NCBI GenBank assembly: GCA_042091035.1
Contig: JBELIG010000088.1
Location: 1-11,992 of the forward strand
Length of the DNA stretch: 11,992 nt
Origin: AM-2324 sp042091035
GTDB lineage: Bacteria; Bacteroidota; Bacteroidia; Chitinophagales; Saprospiraceae
Direction of reading: 5' to 3'
Shown: positions 1 through 7,045 of the stretch, one piece after another
How the letters are laid out: each line of letters opens with the position of its first letter
How positions within the stretch are numbered: the stretch's first letter is position 1
Made by a program: the position numbers and the translations under genes
Notes under the pieces: generated by a model
What the model saw: the letters and a program-made list of their open reading frames with translations, nothing else
Told to the model about the DNA's origin: nothing
The model's database searches: none

Positions 1-2372
1 CAGGAGCATCTATTACAGTAAATGGAAATCTATATGATGCAGCAAACCCAACTGGCTCTGAAACTTTTGTAAATGGAAGTTTCCTTGGTTGTGACTCTAT
101 TGTCAATATAAACCTAAGTTTCATTTCCGATATAATCACAGATATTAATTCAAGCCTTTGCCTAGGTGAAACAGTCTCTGTAAATGGGAACATCTATGAT
201 GAGGTCAATCCTACAGGAACAGAGATTATGACAAGCTATCAGGGCTGTGATTCTACGATAAATGTAACATTATCATTCTTCCCTGAAGTTATCAATAACT
301 TAGCTCCTACCCTTTGCTCAACAGATACCTTGGTGGTAAATGGAACAGATTATTTTTCTGGTAACGCCACAGGTACTGAAGTAATTCTGGGAGGATCAGT
401 TAATGGATGTGACTCTACGATCAACGTCAGTTTAGGCTTCTTCCCAGTAGTTATAAACAATCTCGAGGACACCCTGTGTAGCACAGATATAATCCTGGTA
501 AATGGAACACTTTACGATATAAACAATCCTACAGGTACTGAGAATATTGAAAACATAACAGTTAACGGATGTGACTCTACAGTTAATATCAATTTGATGT
601 TTTTACCTGAGGTGAGTACAGACATCATTCAAACGCTTTGTGCTAATGAATCTGTTGTAGTCAATTCTGTCACTTACGACATCAACAATCCAGTAGGTAC
701 TGAAATAATTACGGGAGCAACCATCAATGGATGTGATTCTACCGTAAACGTAAATCTTAGCTTCCACCCTGATATTGCAGGCACAGAGATACTAGACATC
801 TGTACGAACGGTTCTGCAGTATACAACGGAACAACGTATGACATCAATAATCCTGTAGGTACTGAAATACTTGCAGGAGCAAGTTTCAATGGCTGTGATT
901 CTACCGTAAATGTTTCAATCAATCTTTTACCCGATGCGGCTGGTCAAGTAATTGATGAAATCTGCCCAACAGAGTCTATCACTGTAAATGGAACACTTTA
1001 CGATATAAACAATCCTACAGGTACTGAAACATTCGTCAATGCAGCCTTCAATGGATGTGATTCCATAGTCACAATCACACTGGACTTCTTTGATGCAAGC
1101 GTTTCAAATCAGGTATTTGAATTGTGTTCAGATGAATCTGTTGTGGTAAATGGAACAACTTATGATTTCAACAATCTTACGGGAACAGAAGTCCTTGTTG
1201 GTGCATCATCAAACGGTTGTGACTCCACAATAAATATTCAAATCACACCATTAGCAGATGTCGTTAATGATATTGACGAGACTTTATGTGAAGATGAATC
1301 TATACTTATCAACGGAGTAGTTTATGATATAAACAATCCGACAGGACAAGAAATCCTCGAAGATGCATCCTCCGAAGGATGTGATTCCACAATCAATGTT
1401 TCATTGAACTTCTTCCCTACTGCAGCTGGCACTATTGATGAAGAACTTCCAGGTAACGGATCTATCACTGTCAATGGAGTAATCTACAACATTAACAACC
1501 CTTCCGGTCAGGAAATATTAATCAACGCTAGTATTAATGGATGTGATTCTATAGTTGATATCAACTTAAGTTTCATACCTGAATTAGAGGCCACATATTC
1601 TGCGATCTCTCCAAGTTGTGCAGGAGATAGCAATGGACAATTACTGATTGAGACCATTGCAAATGCTGAATTCCCTGTAAACTTAAGCTTAATTGGTCCT
1701 GACGGGATACCACAAATATTTGAAATAGGTAGTTTACCATTTGAGGTAGAAAACCTTAGTGCTGGCTCTTATACCCTCTCCTTCATAGACTTTAATGGAA
1801 TACTATTAGTTGAAAATACATTTATAAATGACCCAAGTGAATATTTAATTGATGCTGGTGGTCCTTATGAAGTTGAGCTGGGAGGATCTGAATCTATATC
1901 TATTCTGCCGAATTTCAATTTAGATTCTGTAGTCTGGACGCCTTCACAATACTTGAATTGTGATACTTGTTCCATTGTAGTTGTAAGTCCTGAAGAAGAT
2001 ATCACTTACGAAATACTTGCAATGAATGACCTAGGTTGTATCACAACCACCACCGTACTCGTTGAGGTATTCAATAGCAGAGAAGTCTACATTCCAAATG
2101 TTTTCAGTCCTAACTTTGATGGTATAAATGATGTATTTACCGTTCACGCTGGTACATCAGTTAAAGTGATTGAAACCTTGCAGGTATTTGACCGCTGGGG
2201 GAACCTCATCTATCAAGGTGACAATCTCGATCCAAGTAATATAAACATAGGCTGGGATGGTAGCTATCGAGGACAAATGCTCAATCCTGCAGTTTTTGCC
2301 TATTTTGCCATTGTGGAATATCTAGATGGTGAACGGGAAATTTACAAGGGAGATGTAAGCTTAATTAGATAA
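1..2372 (+). CDS. Large repeat-rich secreted surface protein with T9SS type B sorting domain (5' end outside window)
   Basis: The reading frame is open from the first base (first full codon at 3), so the N-terminus lies upstream; the ATG at 228 is inside a repeat and is not the start. Visible domains: ten GCDS-containing repeat units (about 3-1592), mostly 54 residues long with two Cys each; a SprB-like segment beginning SPSCAGDSNGQ (about 1600-1840); a PKD-like segment with AGGPYEVELGG and Cys residues (about 1850-2075); and a C-terminal domain from about 2088 with YIPNVFSPNFDGIND, VFDRWGNLIY, GWDG and a final IYKGDVSLIR. The last domain is the gliding-motility-associated CHU_C/type B signal, which in this family directs export through the type IX secretion system to the cell surface. 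A long adhesin-like stalk is the likely role; the ligand is unknown. The gene is followed at once by a terminator, so it ends its transcription unit. Confidence 0.9.
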   Translation, partial: GASITVNGNLYDAANPTGSETFVNGSFLGCDSIVNINLSFISDIITDINSSLCLGETVSVNGNIYDEVNPTGTEIMTSYQGCDSTINVTLSFFPEVINNLAPTLCSTDTLVVNGTDYFSGNATGTEVILGGSVNGCDSTINVSLGFFPVVINNLEDTLCSTDIILVNGTLYDINNPTGTENIENITVNGCDSTVNINLMFLPEVSTDIIQTLCANESVVVNSVTYDINNPVGTEIITGATINGCDSTVNVNLSFHPDIAGTEILDICTNGSAVYNGTTYDINNPVGTEILAGASFNGCDSTVNVSINLLPDAAGQVIDEICPTESITVNGTLYDINNPTGTETFVNAAFNGCDSIVTITLDFFDASVSNQVFELCSDESVVVNGTTYDFNNLTGTEVLVGASSNGCDSTINIQITPLADVVNDIDETLCEDESILINGVVYDINNPTGQEILEDASSEGCDSTINVSLNFFPTAAGTIDEELPGNGSITVNGVIYNINNPSGQEILINASINGCDSIVDINLSFIPELEATYSAISPSCAGDSNGQLLIETIANAEFPVNLSLIGPDGIPQIFEIGSLPFEVENLSAGSYTLSFIDFNGILLVENTFINDPSEYLIDAGGPYEVELGGSESISILPNFNLDSVVWTPSQYLNCDTCSIVVVSPEEDITYEILAMNDLGCITTTTVLVEVFNSREVYIPNVFSPNFDGINDVFTVHAGTSVKVIETLQVFDRWGNLIYQGDNLDPSNINIGWDGSYRGQMLNPAVFAYFAIVEYLDGEREIYKGDVSLIR
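3..1592 (+). repeat. Tandem 162-bp (54-residue) repeats encoding a Cys-containing stalk
   Basis: The GCDS codons begin at 87, 243, 405, 567, 729, 891, 1053, 1215, 1377 and 1539. Every step from 243 onward is exactly 162 bp; the first step is 156 bp, because that unit lacks two residues just before GCDS. Each unit has the pattern LCxxxSVxVNG, then YDINNPTGTE, then NGCDSTVNV and a hydrophobic strand, suggesting a beta-rich domain with one possible Cys-Cys pair. Units share DNA identity: 498-541 and 984-1027 are the same 44 bases, exactly three units apart. The last unit has lost its first Cys (ELPGNGS where others have LCxxES). The array continues beyond the left edge. Confidence 0.95.
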
Positions 2373-2410
2373 AATAAAAAAGCCGGCAAAATTGCTGGCT
2401 TTTTTATTTT
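2371..2410 (+). terminator. Strong intrinsic terminator after the surface-protein gene, near-perfect dyad
   Basis: The core stem AGCCGGCA / TGCTGGCT (2381-2388 with 2393-2400, one G-U pair, loop AAAT) is extended by matching A and T runs out to 2371 and 2410, giving an 18-bp stem overall. A T-rich tail follows on the plus strand and the mirror image on the minus strand, so it could work in both directions. Its left arm begins inside the TAA stop codon. Confidence 0.9.
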
Positions 2411-2478
2411 AAACCCTAGAGGTATAAAAGTGTTTTCCCTAATATAAATGGATTCTTTTCGATGTAAAAACAGCCTAG

Positions 2479-3381
2479 ATGCTTAAGATTGCTTATTCAC
2501 CTATATATAAATATGAAGTGCCTGAAAAACACAGGTTCCCAATGATAAAATACGAGCTTATTCCAGAACAGCTCCTATATGAAGGTAGTGTAAGCACTGC
2601 AAACTTTTTCAATCCCACTCCATTGAAAGAGTCAACCATACTTGACACCCACGACAAGGTCTATTGGGAAAAATTAAAACATCAAACACTCTCTAAAAAA
2701 GAAATTAGAGCAATTGGTTTTCCTATGCGCCCAGAACTTGTTGAACGAGGGAAACATATAGCTGGTGGCACTTGCGAAGCTGCAGAATTTGCCCTTGAGC
2801 ATGGCGTAGCGATGAATATTGCTGGAGGAACGCACCATTCATTCACTTACAAAGGAGAAGGATTCTGTCTGCTAAATGATATTGCAATTGCAGCTAAGCA
2901 ATTATTAAAAAAGAAAAAAGCGAGTCAAATATTAATCATAGACCTAGATGTACACCAAGGAAATGGTACTGCTCAGATCTTCAGAAATAACACAAGCGTA
3001 TTCACCTTCAGTATGCATGGAGCAAAAAACTATCCACATCGAAAGGAAATTTCAGATCTCGACATTGGCTTAGCAGATAAAACTACTGATCGTTTCTATC
3101 TTGATACCCTAAAAGAAACCCTACCTAAACTTATTGACCAAATAAAACCTGATTTCATATTTTACCTCTCAGGTGTAGACGTGCTAGAAACAGATAAACT
3201 AGGTAGATTGAGTCTAAGTATGCAGGGATGCAGAGAAAGGGACCAAATCGTTCTAAATCTTTGTAAACTTAATAATTTACCGGTAGCAGTTAGTATGGGA
3301 GGAGGCTATTCTGAACGAATCAGCCATATTGTAAATGCACATTGTAATACATTTAGACTAGCTCAAGAAATCTTCTTTTAA
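2479..3381 (+). CDS. Histone deacetylase family protein (zinc-dependent deacetylase/amidohydrolase)
   Basis: A 300-residue protein with the full arginase/deacetylase-fold signature. It shows GGTHHSF with the His pair 119-120; GFCLLNDIAIAA (128-139); DLDVHQGNGT with charge-relay D155 and zinc ligands D157 and H159; SGVDVLETDKLG with the third zinc ligand D234; and GGGY with the transition-state Tyr 277. All catalytic positions are intact, so it should be active. Known members remove acetyl groups from lysine or from small acetylated amines; bacterial substrates are mostly uncertain, and I cannot choose between protein, polyamine or other acyl-amides. There is no signal peptide, so it is cytoplasmic. 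An in-frame TAG directly precedes the ATG, which fixes the start. The length is normal for the short bacterial members. It stands alone between two terminators, so it is probably monocistronic. Confidence 0.92.
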   Translation: MLKIAYSPIYKYEVPEKHRFPMIKYELIPEQLLYEGSVSTANFFNPTPLKESTILDTHDKVYWEKLKHQTLSKKEIRAIGFPMRPELVERGKHIAGGTCEAAEFALEHGVAMNIAGGTHHSFTYKGEGFCLLNDIAIAAKQLLKKKKASQILIIDLDVHQGNGTAQIFRNNTSVFTFSMHGAKNYPHRKEISDLDIGLADKTTDRFYLDTLKETLPKLIDQIKPDFIFYLSGVDVLETDKLGRLSLSMQGCRERDQIVLNLCKLNNLPVAVSMGGGYSERISHIVNAHCNTFRLAQEIFF

Positions 3382-3396
3382 GTACATAAAAAGAAA

Positions 3397-3420
3397 AAAG
3401 TCGTAACTCAGTACGACTTT
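3397..3420 (-). terminator. Hairpin terminator, best read on the minus strand
   Basis: A perfect 9-bp stem AAAGTCGTA / TACGACTTT (3397-3405 with 3412-3420) has the loop ACTCAG. On the minus strand the stem runs straight into TTTTTTCTTTTT, a proper U-tract; on the plus strand only three T follow before CAG. It lies 15 bp after the deacetylase stop codon and may also end that gene weakly. The strong direction implies a minus-strand transcript arriving from the gap to the right. Confidence 0.65.
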
Positions 3421-3423
3421 CAG

Positions 3424-3443
3424 AATTATAATCCCATGAACAT
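3424..3443. repeat. 20-bp direct repeat, copy 1
   Basis: AATTATAATCCCATGAACAT is identical to 3643-3662, 219 bp away. Read on the minus strand, each copy lies shortly upstream of a hairpin: this copy is followed by the 3420-3397 terminator. It may be the duplicated 3' part of a small transcript. Confidence 0.8.
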
Positions 3444-3515
3444 ATCCAAAAACATCTTTAATTTTGATCAAATAACTTTTAGTATTTGAAAAAAATATAT
3501 ATCTTTATTAAATCG

Positions 3516-3532
3516 AGAACAATAATTGTTCT
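3516..3532. promoter_or_regulatory. 17-bp palindrome, possible operator or antiterminator arm
   Basis: AGAACAATAATTGTTCT consists of two perfect 8-bp half-sites around one base. It may be a protein-binding operator. The left half, GAACAAT (3517-3523), could also pair with ATTGTTC at 3579-3585, inside the next terminator stem. No recognised promoter is clearly attached to it. Confidence 0.4.
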
Positions 3533-3571
3533 TATTAGTTTTTTCCCATGACACAAATCCATTTACAACTT

Positions 3572-3603
3572 AAAGAAGATTGTTCCCGCAGTCTTCTTTT
3601 TTT
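3572..3603 (+). terminator. Intrinsic terminator on the plus strand
   Basis: An 11-bp stem (3572-3582 with 3589-3599, one G-U pair) has the loop TTCCCG and ends in a run of seven T (3597-3603), a classical rho-independent layout. No protein gene lies directly upstream on this strand, so it either ends a small RNA that begins within about 100 bp or backs up the deacetylase terminator. Confidence 0.7.
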
Positions 3604-3612
3604 ATTAAAAGG

Positions 3613-3629
3613 TGCCCCTGAACGGGGCA
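3613..3629 (-). terminator. GC-rich hairpin, possible minus-strand terminator
   Basis: The 6-bp stem TGCCCC / GGGGCA has a five-base loop. On the minus strand it is followed by CC and then TTTT (3610-3607), a short U-tract. On the plus strand no T-tract follows. It would close the candidate small RNA. Confidence 0.5.
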
Positions 3630-3642
3630 TCAACTATTAACA

Positions 3643-3662
3643 AATTATAATCCCATGAACAT
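3643..3662. repeat. 20-bp direct repeat, copy 2
   Basis: Identical to 3424-3443. Read on the minus strand it precedes the GC-rich hairpin at 3629-3613, so both copies keep the same order: repeat, then hairpin. Confidence 0.8.
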
Positions 3663-3957
3663 CATTTCGAATCTGTGTTGCCTCTAAAAGGCATTGTAAG
3701 TTCTTTTCCTCATTTTCTCGGCTCGCTTGCCTTTCCTCTCGCTTACAATACAAATATGCATTTCAAAAAGACAGAAAAAAAGAACAAAATTGAAGAATTG
3801 TGAAAACAAAAAAATAAAAAACATCTCATAAACCCAACAAAATCAACAAAAAAACATTTTAATTGTGAAACAAACACAAACAAAGTTTTAAAAAAATGTG
3901 ATTTTTTTTTCCAATCCTACCCCTATCCTTAATCTGTATATGCCATCAAGTGTCACT

Positions 3958-3990
3958 TTTGCGACAAGCTGTCGATGTCTTAATACGATT
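3958..3990 (+). promoter_or_regulatory. Possible weak priA promoter with embedded dyad
   Basis: TTTG at 3958-3961 matches the Bacteroidota -33 box, and exactly 19 bp later TAATACGA (3981-3988) matches only the TA of the TAnnTTTG -7 box. The spacer carries the dyad CGACAAGCTGTCG (3962-3974). This is about 80-110 bp upstream of the priA ATG. The -7 match is poor, so the call is tentative. Confidence 0.2.
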
Positions 3991-4070
3991 TTCATTACTC
4001 TATTTAAATTTATAACACCAAGGATTTATTTATCTTAAGCCTAATTTCTGACTAACCATTCAAAAAGCGC

Positions 4071-6533
4071 ATGTTCCAGCAAAAACCTATTACTAAAATT
4101 GCCGAGGTTATAGTACCACTTGCATTAAAGGGAACACTCTCCTATTTGATAAAGGACAGAGATTTGCATCTCGCTGAACTTGGCATGCGCGTGGAAGTCC
4201 CGATAGGTAAAAAGAAAATAACGACAGGTATTATTTCGAATATCCATGACTATGACTCTCAAAAAGAGTACAAAGAAATCATACAATTCCTAGACAGCAA
4301 ACCAATCGTCACTCCCCTCCACCTCAAATTCTGGAATTGGGTATCCAACTATTATATGTGTTCGATTGGTCAAGTCATGAATGCTGCTCTGCCGGCAAAC
4401 CTCAAGATCAATTCAGAAACATTAATTAGCCTCTCTCCATTTTACCAAGAAGATATGTCTGGTCTTAGCAATACCGAATTCCTGGCAACAGAGGCATTAA
4501 ATGAGCAAGGAACACTTGCAGTAAAAGAATTACAGATCATACTCAATAAAACAAGTATAGCCCACCTAATCAAATCCTTATTAAAAAAGCGCTTAATCTA
4601 TATTAAAGAATCTAGCAGAGACAAATATAAAGCTAGAACGGAGACGTTCATTTATTGGGCAGATGCTTACAAAGAAAACGAAACAGCTCAAGAACTAGCC
4701 TTTGAATTATGTAAACGTTCTGACCGACAACAAAGAGCTTTATTATATTTCCTAGAGCATTGCGATGAAGAACACAAACTTTCTAGAAGATCAATCAGCC
4801 AACTTCCAGGACTTGACAGCACTGTTGTAAAAGCTTTAGTTAAAAAGGGCATTTGGGAACTCAAGGACCTTATCCTCTCTCGATTGAATACAGTTGCCTT
4901 AAAAACAATTGAAGCCCCTGCCTTAAGCAAGGATCAAAACAGAGCTTACGTAGAAATTAAAAACTGTTTTGAATCTAAAAATACTTGTTTATTACACGGT
5001 GTCACAGGAAGTGGAAAGACGCAGCTCTACATCGAACTTATCAAGGAGCACATTAATAGACAGGAGCAAACACTCTACCTACTTCCAGAAATAGCCTTAA
5101 CAACGCAGCTAGAAGAAAGACTGAAGCAAGTATTTGGACAGGAGGTTTATGTGTATCATTCCAAACTCAATAATCAAGAACGCGTAGAACTATACCGTCA
5201 AGCTTATACCGGAAAGGGTATATTTGTGGGCGCTAGATCTGCTGTGTTTTTACCATTCACAAAACTAAAACTTATCATCATAGATGAGGCTCATGACGGC
5301 TCATTCAAACAACAAGATCCTGCTCCTAGGTACCATGGAAGAGATGCAGCTTTATTCTTAGCGCATCTTTCAGATGCTAAGGCATTACTCGGAACAGCTA
5401 CTCCATCCATTGAATCCTACACAAATGCACTAAAAGGGAAATATGGCCTTGTAGAGTTACACGAGCGTTTTGGACAGATAGAATTACCCGATATTGAATT
5501 GATAGACTTAAAGAAAGCCTACAAGCAAAATCGGATGCACCAACAATTCTCTTCTAAAATGATTGAAACTATAAAAGATTGTTTGAGTAGAAAAAAACAA
5601 GTTATTGTATTTCAAAATAGACGAGGATATGCTCCAAGACTACAATGTGACTCCTGCGGATATAACCAAAACTGTATCAATTGTGATATCAGTTTAACCT
5701 ATCACAAGTTCAAAGAAAAAATGATTTGCCATTATTGTGGCCACACTGAAAATCCAATAAGTCAATGCCCTAATGGCAGTGATCATACTGTAAGGATCAA
5801 AGGATTTGGGACTGAAAAAATTGAGGAAGACCTTCAAAATATATTTCCTACTGCTCGAATTGGCCGAATGGATCTCTCCAATTCAAGAACACGAAAAGCA
5901 CACAAAAAAATAATCAAGCAAGTAGAGAATAGAGAGATTGACATTTTGGTGGGTACACAAATGGTATCTAAGGGGCTGGATTTCGACAATCTCGAATTAG
6001 TCTGTGTTGTAAATGCAGATCAGATGATACAATTTCCAGACTTTAGATCAGGAGAAAGGGCCTATCAATTATTAACTCAAGTTGCAGGACGAGCAGGACG
6101 AAAAGAGAAGAAAGGAAAGGTCCTCATTCAAACCTTCAATCCAGAGCACCCAGTTCTTAAAGATGTAATCAATGGAAATTATAAACTCATGTACAATAGA
6201 GAGGCTGGAGAACGAAAGCTCTTCAAATATCCGCCCCATACACGCTTAATAAAAATTCAAATCAAACACAAGGATCCATATATAGTCGACAAAGCTTCTA
6301 GTAAACTCAAAAGGATTCTCGCTAATAACTTTGAAACAGGTGTATTGGGACCATCCGTGCCTCCCATTGGACGGATCAATAATCTATATATTCGAGAATT
6401 CCTGATCAAACGTAAATCAGCAGGGTCACTGCTTCAAAGAGAAAAAGAATTTCTGAGGGAATCTATGGAATGGTTAAAAAGACAAGATGGCTGCTCTAGC
6501 ATACGAGTTATACTAGATGCTGACATTTACTAG
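4071..6533 (+). CDS. priA: Primosomal protein N' (replication restart helicase PriA)
   Basis: An 820-residue superfamily 2 DNA helicase that recognises stalled forks and loads the replicative helicase. N-terminal 3'-end-binding domain: about 1-110 (start AEVIVPLALKGTLSYLI). Helicase: Walker A GVTGSGKT (310-317), DEAH box (405-408), GTATPS (441-446), VGTQMVSKGLDF (627-638), QVAGRAGR (670-677). The zinc-binding insert has C526, C529, C535, C538, C553, C556 and C566, but the usual eighth Cys (CPxC) is Gly 569, codon GGC at 5775-5777, one base from TGC. Otherwise the protein is complete, including the C-terminal domain. The ATG at 4071 opens directly on the conserved N-terminal strand. It lies alone on the plus strand and its TAG stop overlaps the stop of the convergent gene. 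The missing zinc ligand may weaken one zinc site or be compensated by a neighbouring residue. Confidence 0.97.
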   Translation: MFQQKPITKIAEVIVPLALKGTLSYLIKDRDLHLAELGMRVEVPIGKKKITTGIISNIHDYDSQKEYKEIIQFLDSKPIVTPLHLKFWNWVSNYYMCSIGQVMNAALPANLKINSETLISLSPFYQEDMSGLSNTEFLATEALNEQGTLAVKELQIILNKTSIAHLIKSLLKKRLIYIKESSRDKYKARTETFIYWADAYKENETAQELAFELCKRSDRQQRALLYFLEHCDEEHKLSRRSISQLPGLDSTVVKALVKKGIWELKDLILSRLNTVALKTIEAPALSKDQNRAYVEIKNCFESKNTCLLHGVTGSGKTQLYIELIKEHINRQEQTLYLLPEIALTTQLEERLKQVFGQEVYVYHSKLNNQERVELYRQAYTGKGIFVGARSAVFLPFTKLKLIIIDEAHDGSFKQQDPAPRYHGRDAALFLAHLSDAKALLGTATPSIESYTNALKGKYGLVELHERFGQIELPDIELIDLKKAYKQNRMHQQFSSKMIETIKDCLSRKKQVIVFQNRRGYAPRLQCDSCGYNQNCINCDISLTYHKFKEKMICHYCGHTENPISQCPNGSDHTVRIKGFGTEKIEEDLQNIFPTARIGRMDLSNSRTRKAHKKIIKQVENREIDILVGTQMVSKGLDFDNLELVCVVNADQMIQFPDFRSGERAYQLLTQVAGRAGRKEKKGKVLIQTFNPEHPVLKDVINGNYKLMYNREAGERKLFKYPPHTRLIKIQIKHKDPYIVDKASSKLKRILANNFETGVLGPSVPPIGRINNLYIREFLIKRKSAGSLLQREKEFLRESMEWLKRQDGCSSIRVILDADIY

Positions 6534-7045
6534 AACCGAAGCTTTACTTCCTTCATCATCTTGAAATAATGATCTTCCAATTCCTTGTCTTTAGACTCGG
6601 GATAGGATGCAGATGCGGAGTAAGTTATTCGACTATCACCGAATATTACAACCCATAGAATATAGTGTTCTCCATCTGTTTGCAATTCTCTAAATTTAGA
6701 AATAAAACCTTTTCGACCGTGTAAGGTTACCTTTTCTTGCCCCAGCAATTCCCTGCTAGAACTGATGACATACTTTTCTTGAAAAGTTGGAATCATCTCC
6801 ATAAAACCTATTGGTGTCACTCTATAACTAATCTTAGATATCCATTTTTTAGAAATCATCACCTTAGGATCATCTGTCACATAAAAACTATTATCAGGAA
6901 GATCAAAATCCATCTTAGCGTATTTTACAATACTTAATAGTTCTGAGAATGACACATCAGAATACAAAAGAGAATCCTTCTCCTGAGCGGAAACATTGAG
7001 CATGAAAAAACATACAAATATAGCTGCGGTGATCGATCTTATCAT
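6530..7045 (-). CDS. Small secreted protein of unknown function, possibly PsbP/DcrB-like
   Basis: About 171 residues from the ATG at 7045. This start is preferred to the TTG at 7054 because it overlaps the preceding stop codon as TAATG, a usual sign of translational coupling, and gives a clean signal peptide (MIRSITAAIFVCFFMLNVSA, cut before QEKD). The mature protein is about 150 residues. Its C-terminal half has a strand pattern (GRKGFISKF, HYILWVVIFGD, ITYSASASYP) ending in a helix HYFKMMKEVK. This resembles the Mog1/PsbP-like fold of DcrB-type periplasmic proteins, but that is a weak impression without database support. It is the last gene of the MoxR-linked operon, which suggests it works outside the inner membrane with the two upstream membrane proteins. 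Its TAG stop overlaps the priA stop head-on, and no terminator is visible. Confidence 0.75.
   Translation of the reverse strand: MIRSITAAIFVCFFMLNVSAQEKDSLLYSDVSFSELLSIVKYAKMDFDLPDNSFYVTDDPKVMISKKWISKISYRVTPIGFMEMIPTFQEKYVISSSRELLGQEKVTLHGRKGFISKFRELQTDGEHYILWVVIFGDSRITYSASASYPESKDKELEDHYFKMMKEVKLRF

Larger units (their letters stand above)
3607..3750 (-). ncRNA. Candidate small structured RNA (unassigned)
   Basis: On the minus strand a Bacteroidota -7-like box CATATTTG (3758-3751; consensus TAnnTTTG, one mismatch) sits just before ATTGTAAG (3749-3742), which pairs perfectly with CTTACAAT (3700-3693). The enclosed 41 bases are strikingly purine-rich with an internal GGC/GCC pair. Then come a 5-bp hairpin (3693-3689 with 3683-3679), the second 20-bp repeat, and a TGCCCC/GGGGCA hairpin (3629-3613) followed by CC and four T. 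No good -33 TTTG box is found at the usual 19-bp distance. A 6S-type or other regulatory RNA is possible, but I do not recognise a family. Confidence 0.35.
3382..4070. other. 689-bp intergenic region rich in hairpins and repeats, no convincing protein gene
   Basis: No ORF of credible length or coding character is seen on either strand. The left half (3397-3662) holds terminator-like hairpins facing both ways, a 17-bp palindrome at 3516-3532 and a 20-bp direct repeat. The middle (3679-3758) holds a purine-rich (minus strand) segment enclosed by an inverted repeat. The stretch 3761-3920 is A/T-rich low complexity; it contains AATTGTGAAA twice (3796-3805 and 3861-3870). The last 150 bp form the priA leader. 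Tiny reading frames exist, for example 25 codons on the minus strand at 3761-3684, but nothing supports their translation. Confidence 0.7.

Noticed and set aside
228..230. ATG at 228 as the start of the surface-protein gene
   Set aside because: The same frame is open to the left edge and encodes the same repeats, so this Met is internal.
674..922. Minus-strand reading frame of 82 codons inside the repeat array
   Set aside because: It mirrors the repeat sequence and has no independent coding features; an antisense shadow.
3..1592. CRISPR-like or mobile repeat array
   Set aside because: The 162-bp units are all coding in one frame with conserved residues; there are no short repeats with unique spacers, no transposase and no terminal inverted repeats.
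3684..3761. A 25-codon minus-strand frame encoding a very basic peptide
   Set aside because: The purine-rich segment is open in more than one frame, and its inverted repeats suggest RNA structure rather than coding; there is no homology I can recognise.
3382..4070. tRNA, rRNA, tmRNA or insertion-sequence remnant in the large gap
   Set aside because: No cloverleaf, no tmRNA-type ends or tag sequence, no rRNA motifs and no transposase fragment could be found.
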